From positions 1 through 64,000 of IMG/VR virus record IMGVR_UViG_3300021959_000031: 64,000 nucleotides of DNA; one strand, 5' to 3'. The DNA comes from a virus. Below the pieces are notes generated by a model. That model saw only the letters and a program-made list of their open reading frames with translations, did not search any database and had not been told where the DNA came from. Position numbers and translations under genes: made by a program. This document shows positions 8,968 through 18,256 of this stretch, piece by piece; the first letter of the stretch is position 1, and each line of letters starts with the position of its first letter.

Positions 8968-8975
8968 TATAAATA
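8968..8975 (+). promoter_or_regulatory. Late promoter of tail tube gene
   Basis: An exact TATAAATA lies two bases after the gene 18 stop and 31 nt before the gene 19 start. Confidence 0.75.
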
Positions 8976-9006
8976 GTATTAATAAACATTAACAAAATAC
9001 AAAAAT

Positions 9007-9543
9007 ATGTCTAATATATCTGATTTTAAAGCAAACTTTAACGGTGGGTCTAGAGCAAACTTGTTCAAGGCTATCGTTAATTTTCCTGGTGATAACAAGT
9101 CATTAACTGAACTGAGTTCTTTCATGATCAAGGGAGCATCTCTCCCCGCCAGTGTAATTGCAAACATTGATGTTCCTTATAGGGGTCGTCAAATTAAAGT
9201 TGCAGGTGACCGCACATTCGAACCAATGACATTCACTGTTATCAATGATGGTAACATGGTGATTCGTAATGAGTTCGAAAAGTGGATGAATGCAATTAGC
9301 GCACATGAGGGTAATACTTCAGCATTCTCAACAGTTGGCAATCCTCTTGCTTACTATGCAGATGTTGAAATCTACCAGCTAGATCGCTCTGGAAGTGAAG
9401 TTCCAACTAAAGCATACAAGCTTATTGATGCTTATCCTACAAACGTAAGTGCAATCGAGTTGTCATATGATGCCAACGATGCAGTTGAAGAGTTTACTGT
9501 AGAGATGAGTTTCCAATACTGGACTTCAAATACAACATCTTAA
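9007..9543 (+). CDS. gp19: Tail tube protein gp19
   Basis: The inner tube subunit of the contractile tail, 178 residues. It matches the T4 gp19 family in FMIKGASLPASVIANIDVPY, RGRQIKVAGDRTFEPMTFTV and the C-terminal VEEFTVEMSFQYW. It has its own late promoter (8968) and a long perfect hairpin just downstream, so the tube can be made at a different level from the sheath and the portal. Confidence 0.96.
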   Translation: MSNISDFKANFNGGSRANLFKAIVNFPGDNKSLTELSSFMIKGASLPASVIANIDVPYRGRQIKVAGDRTFEPMTFTVINDGNMVIRNEFEKWMNAISAHEGNTSAFSTVGNPLAYYADVEIYQLDRSGSEVPTKAYKLIDAYPTNVSAIELSYDANDAVEEFTVEMSFQYWTSNTTS

Positions 9544-9561
9544 TTTAAAGAAAACAAAAAT

Positions 9562-9600
9562 CAGTTTCACTATGGGGCCTAAAATCCCATAGTGAAACTG
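9562..9600 (+). terminator. Long perfect hairpin after tail tube gene
   Basis: A 15-bp perfect inverted repeat (CAGTTTCACTATGGG / CCCATAGTGAAACTG) with a 9-nt loop. It is followed by TTATATATAA rather than a clean T-run and preceded by an A-rich tract. It probably terminates or stabilises the gp19 mRNA 3' end. TATATATAATTAC between it and the gene 20 ATG could be a weak late promoter. Confidence 0.75.
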
Positions 9601-9614
9601 TTATATATAATTAC

Positions 9615-11120
9615 ATGAATCTATTTGGATATGAAATAACTAAGAAGATCGATGCAGGGGAATCTAAAAAGCAGACCCCCGAGTTGCAATCGTTTGCGAA
9701 CCCTATGGACTCTGAGGGTACATCTTATGTTAGTGCAGTTGGTGGTGGTGCAGGATTTAACACCCAAATTTTAGATTTAGATTCTCACTCATCTGGCAGT
9801 GAGAAAGATCTTATAAAAAAATATAGGCAGACCGCGGCGCAACCAGAGTGTGATATTGCAATCAATGATATTTTAAATCAGGCTATAGTATCTGACACTG
9901 AAAGTCCTGTTAACTTAGTACTAGACAAAGTTGATTTGCCCGATAAGATTAAGACTAGTATCAAAAATGAATTTGAGTCTGTTCTTAATCTTTTAGACTT
10001 TAACTTTTCTGGTCATGACATTTTCAGAAGATGGTATATTGATGGGAAGTTGTATTACCATTTGCTTGTCGATAATGACAACCTTAAAGGTGGTATTCAA
10101 GAGGTAAGAATGGTTGATCCTTTGAATATAAAAAAGGTTAAAGAAGTTAAAAGAAAACTCGACAAGAACAGTGGTGTCGAGACTTCTTCATTGAGTAAAG
10201 AGTATTACGTTTATAGTGAATCTTCTGATTCTGGTTTAAAAAATAACGCGCTCAAGATTGACCCTAACAGTATCGTTTACACTCCAAGTGGTATGCTTGA
10301 TGAGTATGGTAAATTTTCGATATCCTATTTACACAAGAGTATTAAGTTGGTGAACCAGTTGCGGGTCATGGAAGACTCTCTTGTTATCTACAGAATATCA
10401 CGGGCACCAGAAAGAAGAATTTTCTACATCGATGTTGGAAACCTTCCAAAAGGTAAAGCAGAAGAGTATGTTCAAGGCATAATGAGCAAGTATAGGAACA
10501 AACTTGTCTATGATGCTACTAGTGGTGAGATCAGTGATGATAGAAAAACAATGAGTATGCTTGAAGATTTCTGGCTTCCTCGCCGTGAAGGTGGTAAGGG
10601 AACTGAGATAACAACTCTTCCTGGTGGTGAAAACCTAAGTCAAATTGACGATATCTTGTTTTTCCAGAAGAAACTATACAAGTCGTTAAACGTTCCAGTT
10701 GGGAGACTTGAAGAAGATAATGCATTTAGTGTTGGAAGAGCTAGTGAAATTACTAGAGATGAAGTCAAGTTTCAAAAGTTCATCAATAGATTGAGACTCA
10801 AGTTCAGCACACTGTTCATTGATATGCTGAAGGTTCAGTGCCTTCTTAAAGGTATCGTAACCAAAGATGAGTGGCCTCAAATACGTGAAAATGTGGAGAT
10901 AGATTACTCAGAAGATAACTATTTCACAGAACTCAAAAACTTCGAAATAATGAGAGAGCGAATGGCTATGCTTCAAGATGTCGAAGATTATGTTGGAAAA
11001 TACTTCAGTAAGTCTTGGGTTAGATCTAATGTGTTAAATATGACAGAGGATGATGTTGAAAAACTAGAAAAGGAAATGGAGTCTGACGGTTCTAGAGATG
11101 AAGAAGAAGGAGAATTTTAA
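9615..11120 (+). CDS. gp20: Portal vertex protein gp20
   Basis: The dodecameric portal through which DNA is packaged and ejected, 501 residues (T4: about 524). Family phrases include YRQTAAQPECDIAINDILNQ (about 75-94), FRRWYIDGKLYYHLLVD, RISRAPERRIFYIDVGNLPK and VGRASEITRDEVKFQKFI. The acidic C-terminal tail is usual. It begins the head operon 20 - core genes - 21 - 22 - 23, in the same order as T4. Confidence 0.96.
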   Translation: MNLFGYEITKKIDAGESKKQTPELQSFANPMDSEGTSYVSAVGGGAGFNTQILDLDSHSSGSEKDLIKKYRQTAAQPECDIAINDILNQAIVSDTESPVNLVLDKVDLPDKIKTSIKNEFESVLNLLDFNFSGHDIFRRWYIDGKLYYHLLVDNDNLKGGIQEVRMVDPLNIKKVKEVKRKLDKNSGVETSSLSKEYYVYSESSDSGLKNNALKIDPNSIVYTPSGMLDEYGKFSISYLHKSIKLVNQLRVMEDSLVIYRISRAPERRIFYIDVGNLPKGKAEEYVQGIMSKYRNKLVYDATSGEISDDRKTMSMLEDFWLPRREGGKGTEITTLPGGENLSQIDDILFFQKKLYKSLNVPVGRLEEDNAFSVGRASEITRDEVKFQKFINRLRLKFSTLFIDMLKVQCLLKGIVTKDEWPQIRENVEIDYSEDNYFTELKNFEIMRERMAMLQDVEDYVGKYFSKSWVRSNVLNMTEDDVEKLEKEMESDGSRDEEEGEF

Positions 11121-11132
11121 ATAAATAATAAG

Positions 11133-11753
11133 ATGAATGATTTAGTAAACAAAATAAAGCAGGGAAGCGAATCAGCTGACGAAGAATTTCAGAGTGGTAT
11201 CTTAGACAAGGTTCGTGATGCACTGGATATGAAAAAAGTTGAGCTGGCTTCGAAAGTCTTCAATTCAGAACCAATCGAAGAATCTACTAGGGAGATCGAT
11301 ATTGTTAAGGAAGCCGCCAACAAAATTATGAATCTTTCAGAAGCAGAAGTCGATGAAGAAGCAAAAAAGAATGCTGAAATTCTTAGAGATTTGTATTTAA
11401 AAGAGTTTCCAAATGGTTATGCTACAGTATCTAAAGCACCTCTAGGGAGTGATACTTTCTACTTGAAAGCTTATATCGGTAAGCCTGACACTTGGGCTAA
11501 TGGAATATCTCAAAACGATGATCTTGCACATGCTTATCTTGTTACTAAAGACGGTGTTGAGTCTTCTCAGGGTATATCTTTGATGGTTGATCCAGAAAAG
11601 AAACATTTGGCAATGAGCAGAGTGAAGATTCCCTTCAGAAAGAAGAGTGGAAAAAATATGATTTCTGGAATGAAAAAACACTTCGCTAATATGAGAAAGA
11701 TTGTAATGGCTAATAAAGATAAAATCTTTCATCGTAAAAATATCAAGCTATAA
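11133..11753 (+). CDS. Prohead-core-like protein at the gene 67 position
   Basis: A 206-residue protein between portal and protease, where T4 has core genes 67 and 68. The N-terminus (MNDLVNKIKQGSESADEEFQ, then ILDKVRDALDMKKVELASKVFN) is the helical signature common in prohead core proteins of T4-like phages. The C-terminal half is a separate, more globular region (GYATVSKAPLGSDTFYLKAY through AMSRVKIPFRKKSGKN) ending in a very basic tail. A scaffold/internal head role is inferred from position and the N-terminal motif; the C-terminal domain was not recognised. Confidence 0.7.
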   Translation: MNDLVNKIKQGSESADEEFQSGILDKVRDALDMKKVELASKVFNSEPIEESTREIDIVKEAANKIMNLSEAEVDEEAKKNAEILRDLYLKEFPNGYATVSKAPLGSDTFYLKAYIGKPDTWANGISQNDDLAHAYLVTKDGVESSQGISLMVDPEKKHLAMSRVKIPFRKKSGKNMISGMKKHFANMRKIVMANKDKIFHRKNIKL

Positions 11754-11757
11754 TCAA

Positions 11758-14061
11758 ATGAAGGAGTCAACAGAAAGCATTGAGTTTGTTTTAGATGAAA
11801 GCAAAGATCTTAAATTAAAAATACCCAATGATGTAATTAAGATCCATAAGCTATTCAAAAAGAATGGCAAAAAACTCTATGTGGTTGGTGGAGCTGTAAG
11901 AGATGCAATACTTGGTAAATCACCAAAAGATTTTGATGTAGCGACTGATGCTAAACCAGATGAGGTTGAAAAGATAGCAAGGGATAATGGTATAAAAACT
12001 AAACCTGTTGGGAAGCAGTTTGGTGTTGTTTTGTATATTATCAATGGAGTGGAATATGAGATTGCAACATTTAGAAAAGATATTGGAAAGGGCAGAAGAC
12101 CATCATCAGTAGATTATACTGATATTAAAGGTGATGTTAAAAGAAGAGATTTGACTGTGAATGCATTATTCTATGATATTGATAAAAAAGAGATTGTAGA
12201 TTTGGTTGGTGGTATTGCAGATTTAAAAAATAAAAACATCAGAACAGTTGGTAAAGCTAAAGAAAGATTTGATGAAGACCCCTTAAGAAAACTAAGGGCA
12301 TTAAGATTTTGGACAAGAATGGGTGGTAAGTTAGATAAAGAGTTGTTAGACGCTTTACAAGATGACTCATCATTAAAAGGAATCAGTTCAGAAAGAATTA
12401 GAGATGAGTTTATAAAGTCAATCAAATCATCAAAAAATACAGAAGAGTATATGGATATGTGTGATAAGATTGGATTCACATCTCAGATATTCCCAAATCT
12501 AAAAGTATCAAAACCATATCCAAAAACAAATGACTTCATTTTGTTCTTGGCGTGGATATTAAGAGAGAATTCACCAATTGTATTAAATAGAGTTCTAAAT
12601 GAGATAAGCTACACAAAGAAAGAAATACAAGAAATTGTTTATCTAATCAATCTTCAAGATTTCGAACCTGAAAATATTATTTCGTATAAGAAAAAACAAT
12701 CTGAATCAGATGACAATAGGATTATTGCTTTTGGTAAAATGATTGGAAAAGATATGAAAAAGTTTGTCAATTTCAAGTTGTCACTTAAAGGGGCAGATAT
12801 TCCATCTGATCTAAAAGGTCCCGAAAAGGGACAATGGATAAAAAATAAAGAAAAAGAGAATTTCATGAAAAAATTAATAGAAAGCATTAAGTCGGGATCT
12901 GAAAAAGCTAGATCTGAGTTGAACGAGTTGTTGACTCAGAAAGTCAAAGTTCTTGTTAGTGAAGAGAAAAAGAATATAGCAAAGAATATTCTTAAAGAAG
13001 AGTCTATTACAGAGGATTTAGATCCTAATAGTGACGCTAAAGTTTGGATAGATGACTTTGTTAAAAGTGATGCACCTCAGTTCAAAGGGAAAACGAAAGA
13101 ACAAAGAGTGAATATGGCATTAGGTGCTTACTATTCTGCTAGAAAAGAAGCTGGTCTTGAAGAATCTATCGATCTTGAAGAAGCAACATTCAAGAACAAA
13201 GAGGTTGAGAAAAGATTTCTCGCATTGAAAAAGATGTCATCTTCTCAACTTAAGAAAGCTCACAGTGATGGTGTTGGTGGTTCTACTAGTGGTATGTCAG
13301 ATGAAGACTTCATCAACGACATTCTTCTTTCAGAGTTTGGTATAAAGAAACTCAGTGAGGAAGCTGGTGTTTACTACACTTCTGATGGTGTTGAGTGGAC
13401 TGGTCAAACACATTCACACCCGAATGGAAAAGTTATGACGGGAAAATCTCACACTGATGACAGTGTTGATCTACACACTATGGATGATTTGTCACCCGAT
13501 GCTAAGAAAAAAGCAATGGAAGGTTCTGGATCTATGTCTGAGTCTGTAATGGATCAGAAGATGTGGGATAAGATCAAGAGGGGTGACAAACTAACAATTA
13601 GCTACGATGATAGCATAAGTGGTGGTAATAAAGTCACTCTTGTTGTAGTGAGTAAAAATATCGTTGGTAAGCAGAGGGTTGGTAAAATGACAATGAAGCG
13701 GGCAGATGGTAGTAGCAAGTTCAAATTCTACATTTACAATCGTGATGGTAAAATGGGCTTGGCAATTGGCAATTTAGCAGCTAGCATGACAGATGTCGTG
13801 ATGGAGAGTGAAGATGTTGAGGATCTTAAAGAGTGGGGTTCTTCAGACTGGTATAGTGTTATAAAATCAATGGACAAATACTTGAAAAAAGCAGGTGTTA
13901 ATCCAGATACAATCACACAAGCCGCCCAAGATCAAGCAGATTTTTATTACGATGATATGGGATATGATAGTGCTGAAGATGCTGTTCCAAGAATTATTGA
14001 TATGTGGAAAATCAGATCTAAGACTGGTCAGAAGTTAATGGCAATGTTCGGTAAAAAATAA
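11758..14061 (+). CDS. CCA-adding-like nucleotidyltransferase fused to head-type modules
   Basis: A 767-residue fusion in the head cluster. Residues about 20-170 are a class II poly(A) polymerase/CCA-adding head: VVGGAVRDAIL, then the catalytic pair D58/D60 in KDFDVATD, and RRDLTVNALFYD (D131). The ERFDEDPLRKLRALRFW neck-helix motif follows (about 178-194), so the active site looks intact. Residues 195-400 are helical. The rest is unlike any CCA enzyme: a module WIDDF...DAPQFKGKTKEQR (about 430-460), a GQTHSHPNGKVMTG module (about 545-560), and an SSDWYSVIKSMDKYLKKAG helical end. Linkers contain (L/I)xE motifs (near 412, 467-475 and 532), the cleavage consensus of T4 gp21. Activity on tRNA is not proven; a packaged, processed polyprotein is inference. 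Confidence 0.85.
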   Translation: MKESTESIEFVLDESKDLKLKIPNDVIKIHKLFKKNGKKLYVVGGAVRDAILGKSPKDFDVATDAKPDEVEKIARDNGIKTKPVGKQFGVVLYIINGVEYEIATFRKDIGKGRRPSSVDYTDIKGDVKRRDLTVNALFYDIDKKEIVDLVGGIADLKNKNIRTVGKAKERFDEDPLRKLRALRFWTRMGGKLDKELLDALQDDSSLKGISSERIRDEFIKSIKSSKNTEEYMDMCDKIGFTSQIFPNLKVSKPYPKTNDFILFLAWILRENSPIVLNRVLNEISYTKKEIQEIVYLINLQDFEPENIISYKKKQSESDDNRIIAFGKMIGKDMKKFVNFKLSLKGADIPSDLKGPEKGQWIKNKEKENFMKKLIESIKSGSEKARSELNELLTQKVKVLVSEEKKNIAKNILKEESITEDLDPNSDAKVWIDDFVKSDAPQFKGKTKEQRVNMALGAYYSARKEAGLEESIDLEEATFKNKEVEKRFLALKKMSSSQLKKAHSDGVGGSTSGMSDEDFINDILLSEFGIKKLSEEAGVYYTSDGVEWTGQTHSHPNGKVMTGKSHTDDSVDLHTMDDLSPDAKKKAMEGSGSMSESVMDQKMWDKIKRGDKLTISYDDSISGGNKVTLVVVSKNIVGKQRVGKMTMKRADGSSKFKFYIYNRDGKMGLAIGNLAASMTDVVMESEDVEDLKEWGSSDWYSVIKSMDKYLKKAGVNPDTITQAAQDQADFYYDDMGYDSAEDAVPRIIDMWKIRSKTGQKLMAMFGKK

Positions 14062-14072
14062 AATAAAATAAA

Positions 14073-14552
14073 ATGAAATCATTCGAAAATTATCTAGAAG
14101 AAGATTACGCAGAACTGCGTAGTTTTATTATTGAAGGTGTGGAGGTAACTATATCTGATTCAGATCTCGATTCTTGTTTAGAAGAAATCGAAGATTTTAG
14201 TGATGATGTCAATGAGGCTCTGAACACTAGACAGAGGATGGATAGAAAGAACATGATGAAGAAGTATAAGCTTAACATAGCTCGCGGAAGGAAGAAAGCT
14301 GCGAAAAAGAGAGCTGGTCTTCCTAAGTTGAAAAGTAGAGCTATGAAAGCTGCTCGTAATCTTCTCATGAAAAAACTCTCCAAGGGTAAAGATAAGGCTA
14401 ATATGTCTTTTGCTGAAAAGGAGAAGATAGAGAAGATACTTGATTCCAAGACAAAAAAGATAAAGGCGATTGCTAAAAAGCTTCTTCCTAAGATCATAAA
14501 GAAAGAGAAAGAGAAGCAGGCAATGAAGAAAAAAGGTGGTTCAGAAGAGTAA
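14073..14552 (+). CDS. Prohead core protein (gp68-like position)
   Basis: A 159-residue protein with an acidic N-terminal third (MKSFENYLEEDYAEL, SDLDSCLEEIEDFSDD) and a very Lys/Arg-rich C-terminal two-thirds. The latter includes LNTRQRMDRKNMMKKYKLN and KSRAMKAARNLLMKKLSKGK. The start MKSFxxYLEE and the basic helical body match small prohead core proteins encoded before gene 21 in marine T4-like phages. It probably lies in the scaffold core and may bind DNA after maturation. A long open minus-strand frame over it is only the shadow of its Lys codons. Confidence 0.75.
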   Translation: MKSFENYLEEDYAELRSFIIEGVEVTISDSDLDSCLEEIEDFSDDVNEALNTRQRMDRKNMMKKYKLNIARGRKKAAKKRAGLPKLKSRAMKAARNLLMKKLSKGKDKANMSFAEKEKIEKILDSKTKKIKAIAKKLLPKIIKKEKEKQAMKKKGGSEE

Positions 14553-14588
14553 TATATCAAAATAAAACAATTCTAAACTTCTGAAATT

Positions 14589-14596
14589 TATAAATA
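14589..14596 (+). promoter_or_regulatory. Late promoter of prohead protease gene
   Basis: An exact TATAAATA ends 9 nt before the gene 21 ATG. It may drive 21-22-23, since no TATAAATA is visible directly before genes 22 or 23. Confidence 0.7.
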
Positions 14597-14605
14597 ATAT
14601 CACAA

Positions 14606-15262
14606 ATGAAATTAATAACGGAGCATAGCGAAAACTTAGACTACATAACTGAATCATCAGAAAATGGAGAGAAGAAGTTTGTTATCGAAGGCGTTTTCAT
14701 GCAGGCTGATAAACTCAATAGGAATAAAAGAGTATACCCTAAAGAAATTTTAGAGAAGGCAGTTGATTCGTATGTCAAAGAGTATGTGAGCAAGGGTCGT
14801 GCAGTTGGTGAACTCAATCACCCTGAGGGCCCAGCAATCAACTTGGATAAAGTATCACATAGAATCACTGAACTGAGTTGGAGCGGTTCTGATGTTATTG
14901 GTAGAGCTTTAGTTCTTGGAACTCCAATGGGTAACATTGTTAAAGGCTTAATCGAAGGTGGTTGCCAACTTGGAGTTAGTTCCCGTGGTGTTGGAACAGT
15001 TGGTAATAAAGATGGAAAAACAACAGTAAACAGTGACTTCGTTTTGTCAACAGTTGATATTGTTCAAGACCCCAGCGCACCCTCTGCATTCGTCAATGGC
15101 ATCATGGAAGGTGTTGAATATTTCTATGAAGGTAATGATATTATTTCAATGGCTTCAGATAAAGCTTCTAAAAAGATGAGTAAACTCTCATCTAGTCAAC
15201 TCGCAGAGCAACAAGTGAAGTTGTTCAAAGATTTCTTGTCAGAGATCAAAGTTGATATTTAA
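14606..15262 (+). CDS. gp21: Prohead core protease gp21
   Basis: The serine endopeptidase (MEROPS S80 type) that cleaves scaffold and capsid proteins after (L/I)xE during head maturation; 218 residues, like T4 gp21. The ADKLNRNKRVYP substrate-groove phrase, a His in GELNHPEGP (about 71-79) and a Ser in LGVSSRGVG (about 127-135) are all present. The DFVLSTVDIVQDPSAPSAFV segment is also diagnostic. It lies directly before its main substrate, gp22. Confidence 0.95.
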   Translation: MKLITEHSENLDYITESSENGEKKFVIEGVFMQADKLNRNKRVYPKEILEKAVDSYVKEYVSKGRAVGELNHPEGPAINLDKVSHRITELSWSGSDVIGRALVLGTPMGNIVKGLIEGGCQLGVSSRGVGTVGNKDGKTTVNSDFVLSTVDIVQDPSAPSAFVNGIMEGVEYFYEGNDIISMASDKASKKMSKLSSSQLAEQQVKLFKDFLSEIKVDI

Positions 15263-15377
15263 AAATTTTTATATAATGGATAATGTGATTTGTATTATGG
15301 GATATGTTGTATAATTATGAGACTGAAATCCTTCTTGTGTTTCCTCTCCAAATCTAAAGAAAACAAAGTAAAAAAAT

Positions 15378-16973
15378 ATGGAAAAAGATACTGATATCAT
15401 TGAAGATATTACTGAATCCGATTTACTTTCTCTTGAAGAGTCAAAAGTAGAGGTTGATACTGACACTGTTGATAGTGACGAGGAAGAAATGGAAGAAGGT
15501 AATGAATTCACCAAAGCCGCCGCGAAAGCTCGTGTTGCAGGCGAGGAAGAGTTCGAATTTGAAGGTGAAGTTTATCCTACAGAAATCGACTTGGAAGTTG
15601 CCAAGAAGATTCTCGGTATGGAAGAAGATGTTGCTAAGATCAAGTCTGTTGCAAAATCTCTTAAGGTTGGTGATGTCACTAACTTTGGAGCTGTTGTTAA
15701 GAAAGGATCTGACTTCATCACGTTTAAAGCCAAAGACACTCCAGAAACTAAGATCAAGTTTGGTCAAAAGAAGTCTGGTGGTCAACTTGTGCTTGAACCA
15801 CTTCAACTCATGAAAGAAGACTCTGAGCAAACTGAAGAAGTAGTTGCTGAAGAAGAAGTAGTCGAAACAACTCAAGAAGTAGTTGCAGATGAAACTGAAG
15901 AAGTAGTTGCTGAAGAAGTTGCAGAAGAAGAAGCTACTGAAGAAGAAGCTACTGAAGAAGTAGTTGCTGAAGAAGAAGCTACTGAAGAAGAAGTTGATAC
16001 TGAGAACATCGATGAATCTGAAATGGCTGGATGGATAGCTTTCTACAACGGCAAGAAAGTAGAGATCAAAAAGAGTGAAGCAAATGATCTATACGGAGCT
16101 AAGATGAAGGCTGCCAAAATGCTAAACGTACCTAAATCTAAGATGGGTCTCTTAGCTATCAAGCCTGGATACAATGAAGAAGTAGTTGCTGAAGATGAAG
16201 TTGACACTGAGAACATCAAGAAGTTGATCGAATCAGAAGAAGGTTTATCTGATGAGTTTAAAGCTAAATCCGCATTGATTTTCGAAACTGAGATTCGCAG
16301 TAAAGTGGATCAAGTTAAGGAGGAAATGCAACTTAAATATGACGCTCAACTTGAAGAAAAGGTTCAAGAAGTTGAAGAAGAGAATACTAAACAAATTGAT
16401 GGATATCTCACTTATGCTGTTGAAGAATGGCTTGGAGAGAATAAGGTCGCTGTTGAGAGTTCACTTCGCACAACTATTGCTGAAAACTTCATGAGTTCTC
16501 TCAAGGACTTGTTTGTTGAGCATTATGTCGAAGTTCCAGAAAGCAAGGTTGATCTTTTCTCTGATCTTGAAGAAGAGACTAGTCAACTCAAAGATGATCT
16601 ATCTGAAGCGAAGGAAATCATCGAACAACTTGTTGGTCGATTGGAAGTCTTCACTAAGGAAAAGATTGTATCTGAAGCTTCTGAAGGTCTTGCTGAGACT
16701 CAAGTTGCGAAACTTGAATCTATGGTAGAATCTGTAGAGTTCGAAGATGCTGATTCATTCTGCAAAAGAGTTCAAACCCTTAAGGAGTTCTACTTCAATG
16801 TAGAATCCTCAATTAAAGAAGAAAAAGAATGTGAAGAAGAGGATGGTAGCTCTTCTTATGTCACTACTGAAACTATTGTCGAAGAGACAGAAGTTGAGGA
16901 AGTGCCAAGCACAATGAAAAAATACCTAAATGCTATTACTCGTCTTGATCGTGCAAGCGTAAAGATAAAGTAA
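15378..16973 (+). CDS. gp22: Prohead scaffold protein gp22 with acidic repeats
   Basis: The major scaffold of the prohead core, 531 residues, much longer than T4 gp22 (about 269). The C-terminal half has the family's coiled-coil and FxSLKDLFVEHYVEVPESK phrase, and the end LNAITRLDRASVKIK. The N-terminal half carries a domain EFEFEGEVYPTEIDLEVAKK, then a low-complexity acidic tract of VVAEEEATEE-type repeats at about 153-210, then a second small domain AGWIAFYNGKKVEIKK. The acidic repeats are nearly identical to those in the small gene at 38246. The 115-nt gap before it shows only a possible 25-residue frame starting near 15317, which I do not support. Confidence 0.93.
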   Translation: MEKDTDIIEDITESDLLSLEESKVEVDTDTVDSDEEEMEEGNEFTKAAAKARVAGEEEFEFEGEVYPTEIDLEVAKKILGMEEDVAKIKSVAKSLKVGDVTNFGAVVKKGSDFITFKAKDTPETKIKFGQKKSGGQLVLEPLQLMKEDSEQTEEVVAEEEVVETTQEVVADETEEVVAEEVAEEEATEEEATEEVVAEEEATEEEVDTENIDESEMAGWIAFYNGKKVEIKKSEANDLYGAKMKAAKMLNVPKSKMGLLAIKPGYNEEVVAEDEVDTENIKKLIESEEGLSDEFKAKSALIFETEIRSKVDQVKEEMQLKYDAQLEEKVQEVEEENTKQIDGYLTYAVEEWLGENKVAVESSLRTTIAENFMSSLKDLFVEHYVEVPESKVDLFSDLEEETSQLKDDLSEAKEIIEQLVGRLEVFTKEKIVSEASEGLAETQVAKLESMVESVEFEDADSFCKRVQTLKEFYFNVESSIKEEKECEEEDGSSSYVTTETIVEETEVEEVPSTMKKYLNAITRLDRASVKIK

Positions 16974-17010
16974 TAATTCCCATAAACAAAACACAAAAAT
17001 AAAAACTATT

Positions 17011-18231
17011 ATGTTCAATTCAGAAGAATTAGAAAAAAAGTGGGCCCCAATTCTTGAGGCGTCCGATGCACCTGCGTTTGCTGATCAGCACCGCAAGGCA
17101 GTTACTTCCGTCCTGCTTGAAAACCAAGAGAAGGCTCTCCAAGAGGCTTCTGCTCAAGCAAGTTTCCTTAGTGAGCAAACTGATTCAGGCGATTCTGCCA
17201 ACTGGAATCCAGTATTGATTAGCCTTGTTCGTCGTGCTACTCCAAACCTCATTGCTTATGACGTTTGTGGTGTTCAGCCAATGACTGGCCCAACTGGACT
17301 CATTTTCGCAATGAAGTCACGTTACCAGACAGCTGATACTGTTAACAGTCCTGCACAACACGCAGCTGGTGATGAAGCTCTCTTCAATGAGCCAACTCCT
17401 GGATTCTCTGGTTCACAATCCACTGCACTTGGTGAGCAACTTGGTAACACAGGTGCTTATGGTGAGATGGGCTTCACTGTTGAAAAAGTTTCTGTTGAAG
17501 CTAAGACACGCGCTCTTAAAGCTGAATACACAATGGAACTTGCACAAGATCTTAAAGCAATTCATGGTCTTGATGCTGAAGCTGAGCTTGCAAGCATTCT
17601 CTCTACTGAGATCCTTGCTGAGACTAACCGTGAAATCATCGGTCTGATCAACTCATCTGCTAAAGCAGGTGGTGCAGCTGCTGGTGGTTCATTCAGCCTC
17701 AACACTGATGCTGATGGTCGTTGGGCAAATGAGAAGTTCAAATCACTTCTCTTCCAACTTGAGCTTGATGCTAACGCAATTGCCAAAGGCACTCGTCGTG
17801 GAAAAGGTAACTATGTTATCTGTTCCTCCAACGTTGCTTCTGCACTTGCCGCAGCTGGTGTTCTTGATTACTCAACTGCTCTTTCAACTAACCTCAATGT
17901 TGATGACACTGGTAATACCTTCGCTGGTATGATCAATGGTCGCATCAAGGTTTACGTTGATCCATATGCCGCAGCTGATTACGCAACTGTTGGTTACAAG
18001 GGTACAAACTCTTACGATGCTGGTATCTTCTACTGCCCATACGTTCCTCTTACTATGGTTCGTGCAGTTGGTGAGAACACATTCCAACCTAAGATTGGTT
18101 TCAAGTCACGTTACGGAATTGCAAGTAACCCAATGGTTACTGATCCTGCATCTTCTACTGGCGGTCTTGCAGCTAATGCTAACCCATACTTCAGAAGTTT
18201 CTCTGTATCGGGTATCAATGTTGAAGACTAA
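17011..18231 (+). CDS. gp23: Major capsid protein gp23
   Basis: The HK97-fold shell subunit, 406 residues; T4 gp23 is 521, and shorter forms are common in marine T4-like phages. Typical phrases are ISLVRRATPNLIAYDVCGVQ, QPMTGPTGLIFAMKSRYQ, LKAEYTMELAQDLKAIHGLD and GRIKVYVDPYA. The base composition is less A+T-rich and codon choice differs slightly from neighbours, as expected for the most abundant product. A strong terminator follows. An exact TATAAATA is not present upstream, so it is probably read from the gene 21 promoter or a degenerate late promoter in the A-rich leader. Confidence 0.97.
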   Translation: MFNSEELEKKWAPILEASDAPAFADQHRKAVTSVLLENQEKALQEASAQASFLSEQTDSGDSANWNPVLISLVRRATPNLIAYDVCGVQPMTGPTGLIFAMKSRYQTADTVNSPAQHAAGDEALFNEPTPGFSGSQSTALGEQLGNTGAYGEMGFTVEKVSVEAKTRALKAEYTMELAQDLKAIHGLDAEAELASILSTEILAETNREIIGLINSSAKAGGAAAGGSFSLNTDADGRWANEKFKSLLFQLELDANAIAKGTRRGKGNYVICSSNVASALAAAGVLDYSTALSTNLNVDDTGNTFAGMINGRIKVYVDPYAAADYATVGYKGTNSYDAGIFYCPYVPLTMVRAVGENTFQPKIGFKSRYGIASNPMVTDPASSTGGLAANANPYFRSFSVSGINVED

Positions 18232-18256
18232 TTTCAACTAGAGATTAAAAACTATG

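Noticed and set aside
12171-12479. Minus-strand frames over the nucleotidyltransferase fusion
   Set aside because: Antisense shadows of an intact 767-codon gene with recognised motifs.
14105-14560. Minus-strand frame rich in Phe and Leu over the basic core protein
   Set aside because: It is the reverse reading of Lys codons (AAG/AAA to CTT/TTT) in the 14073 gene. The apparent membrane protein is an artefact.
15317-15394. 25-codon frame before gene 22
   Set aside because: It overlaps the gp22 start out of frame, has no ribosome-binding site and no conserved feature.
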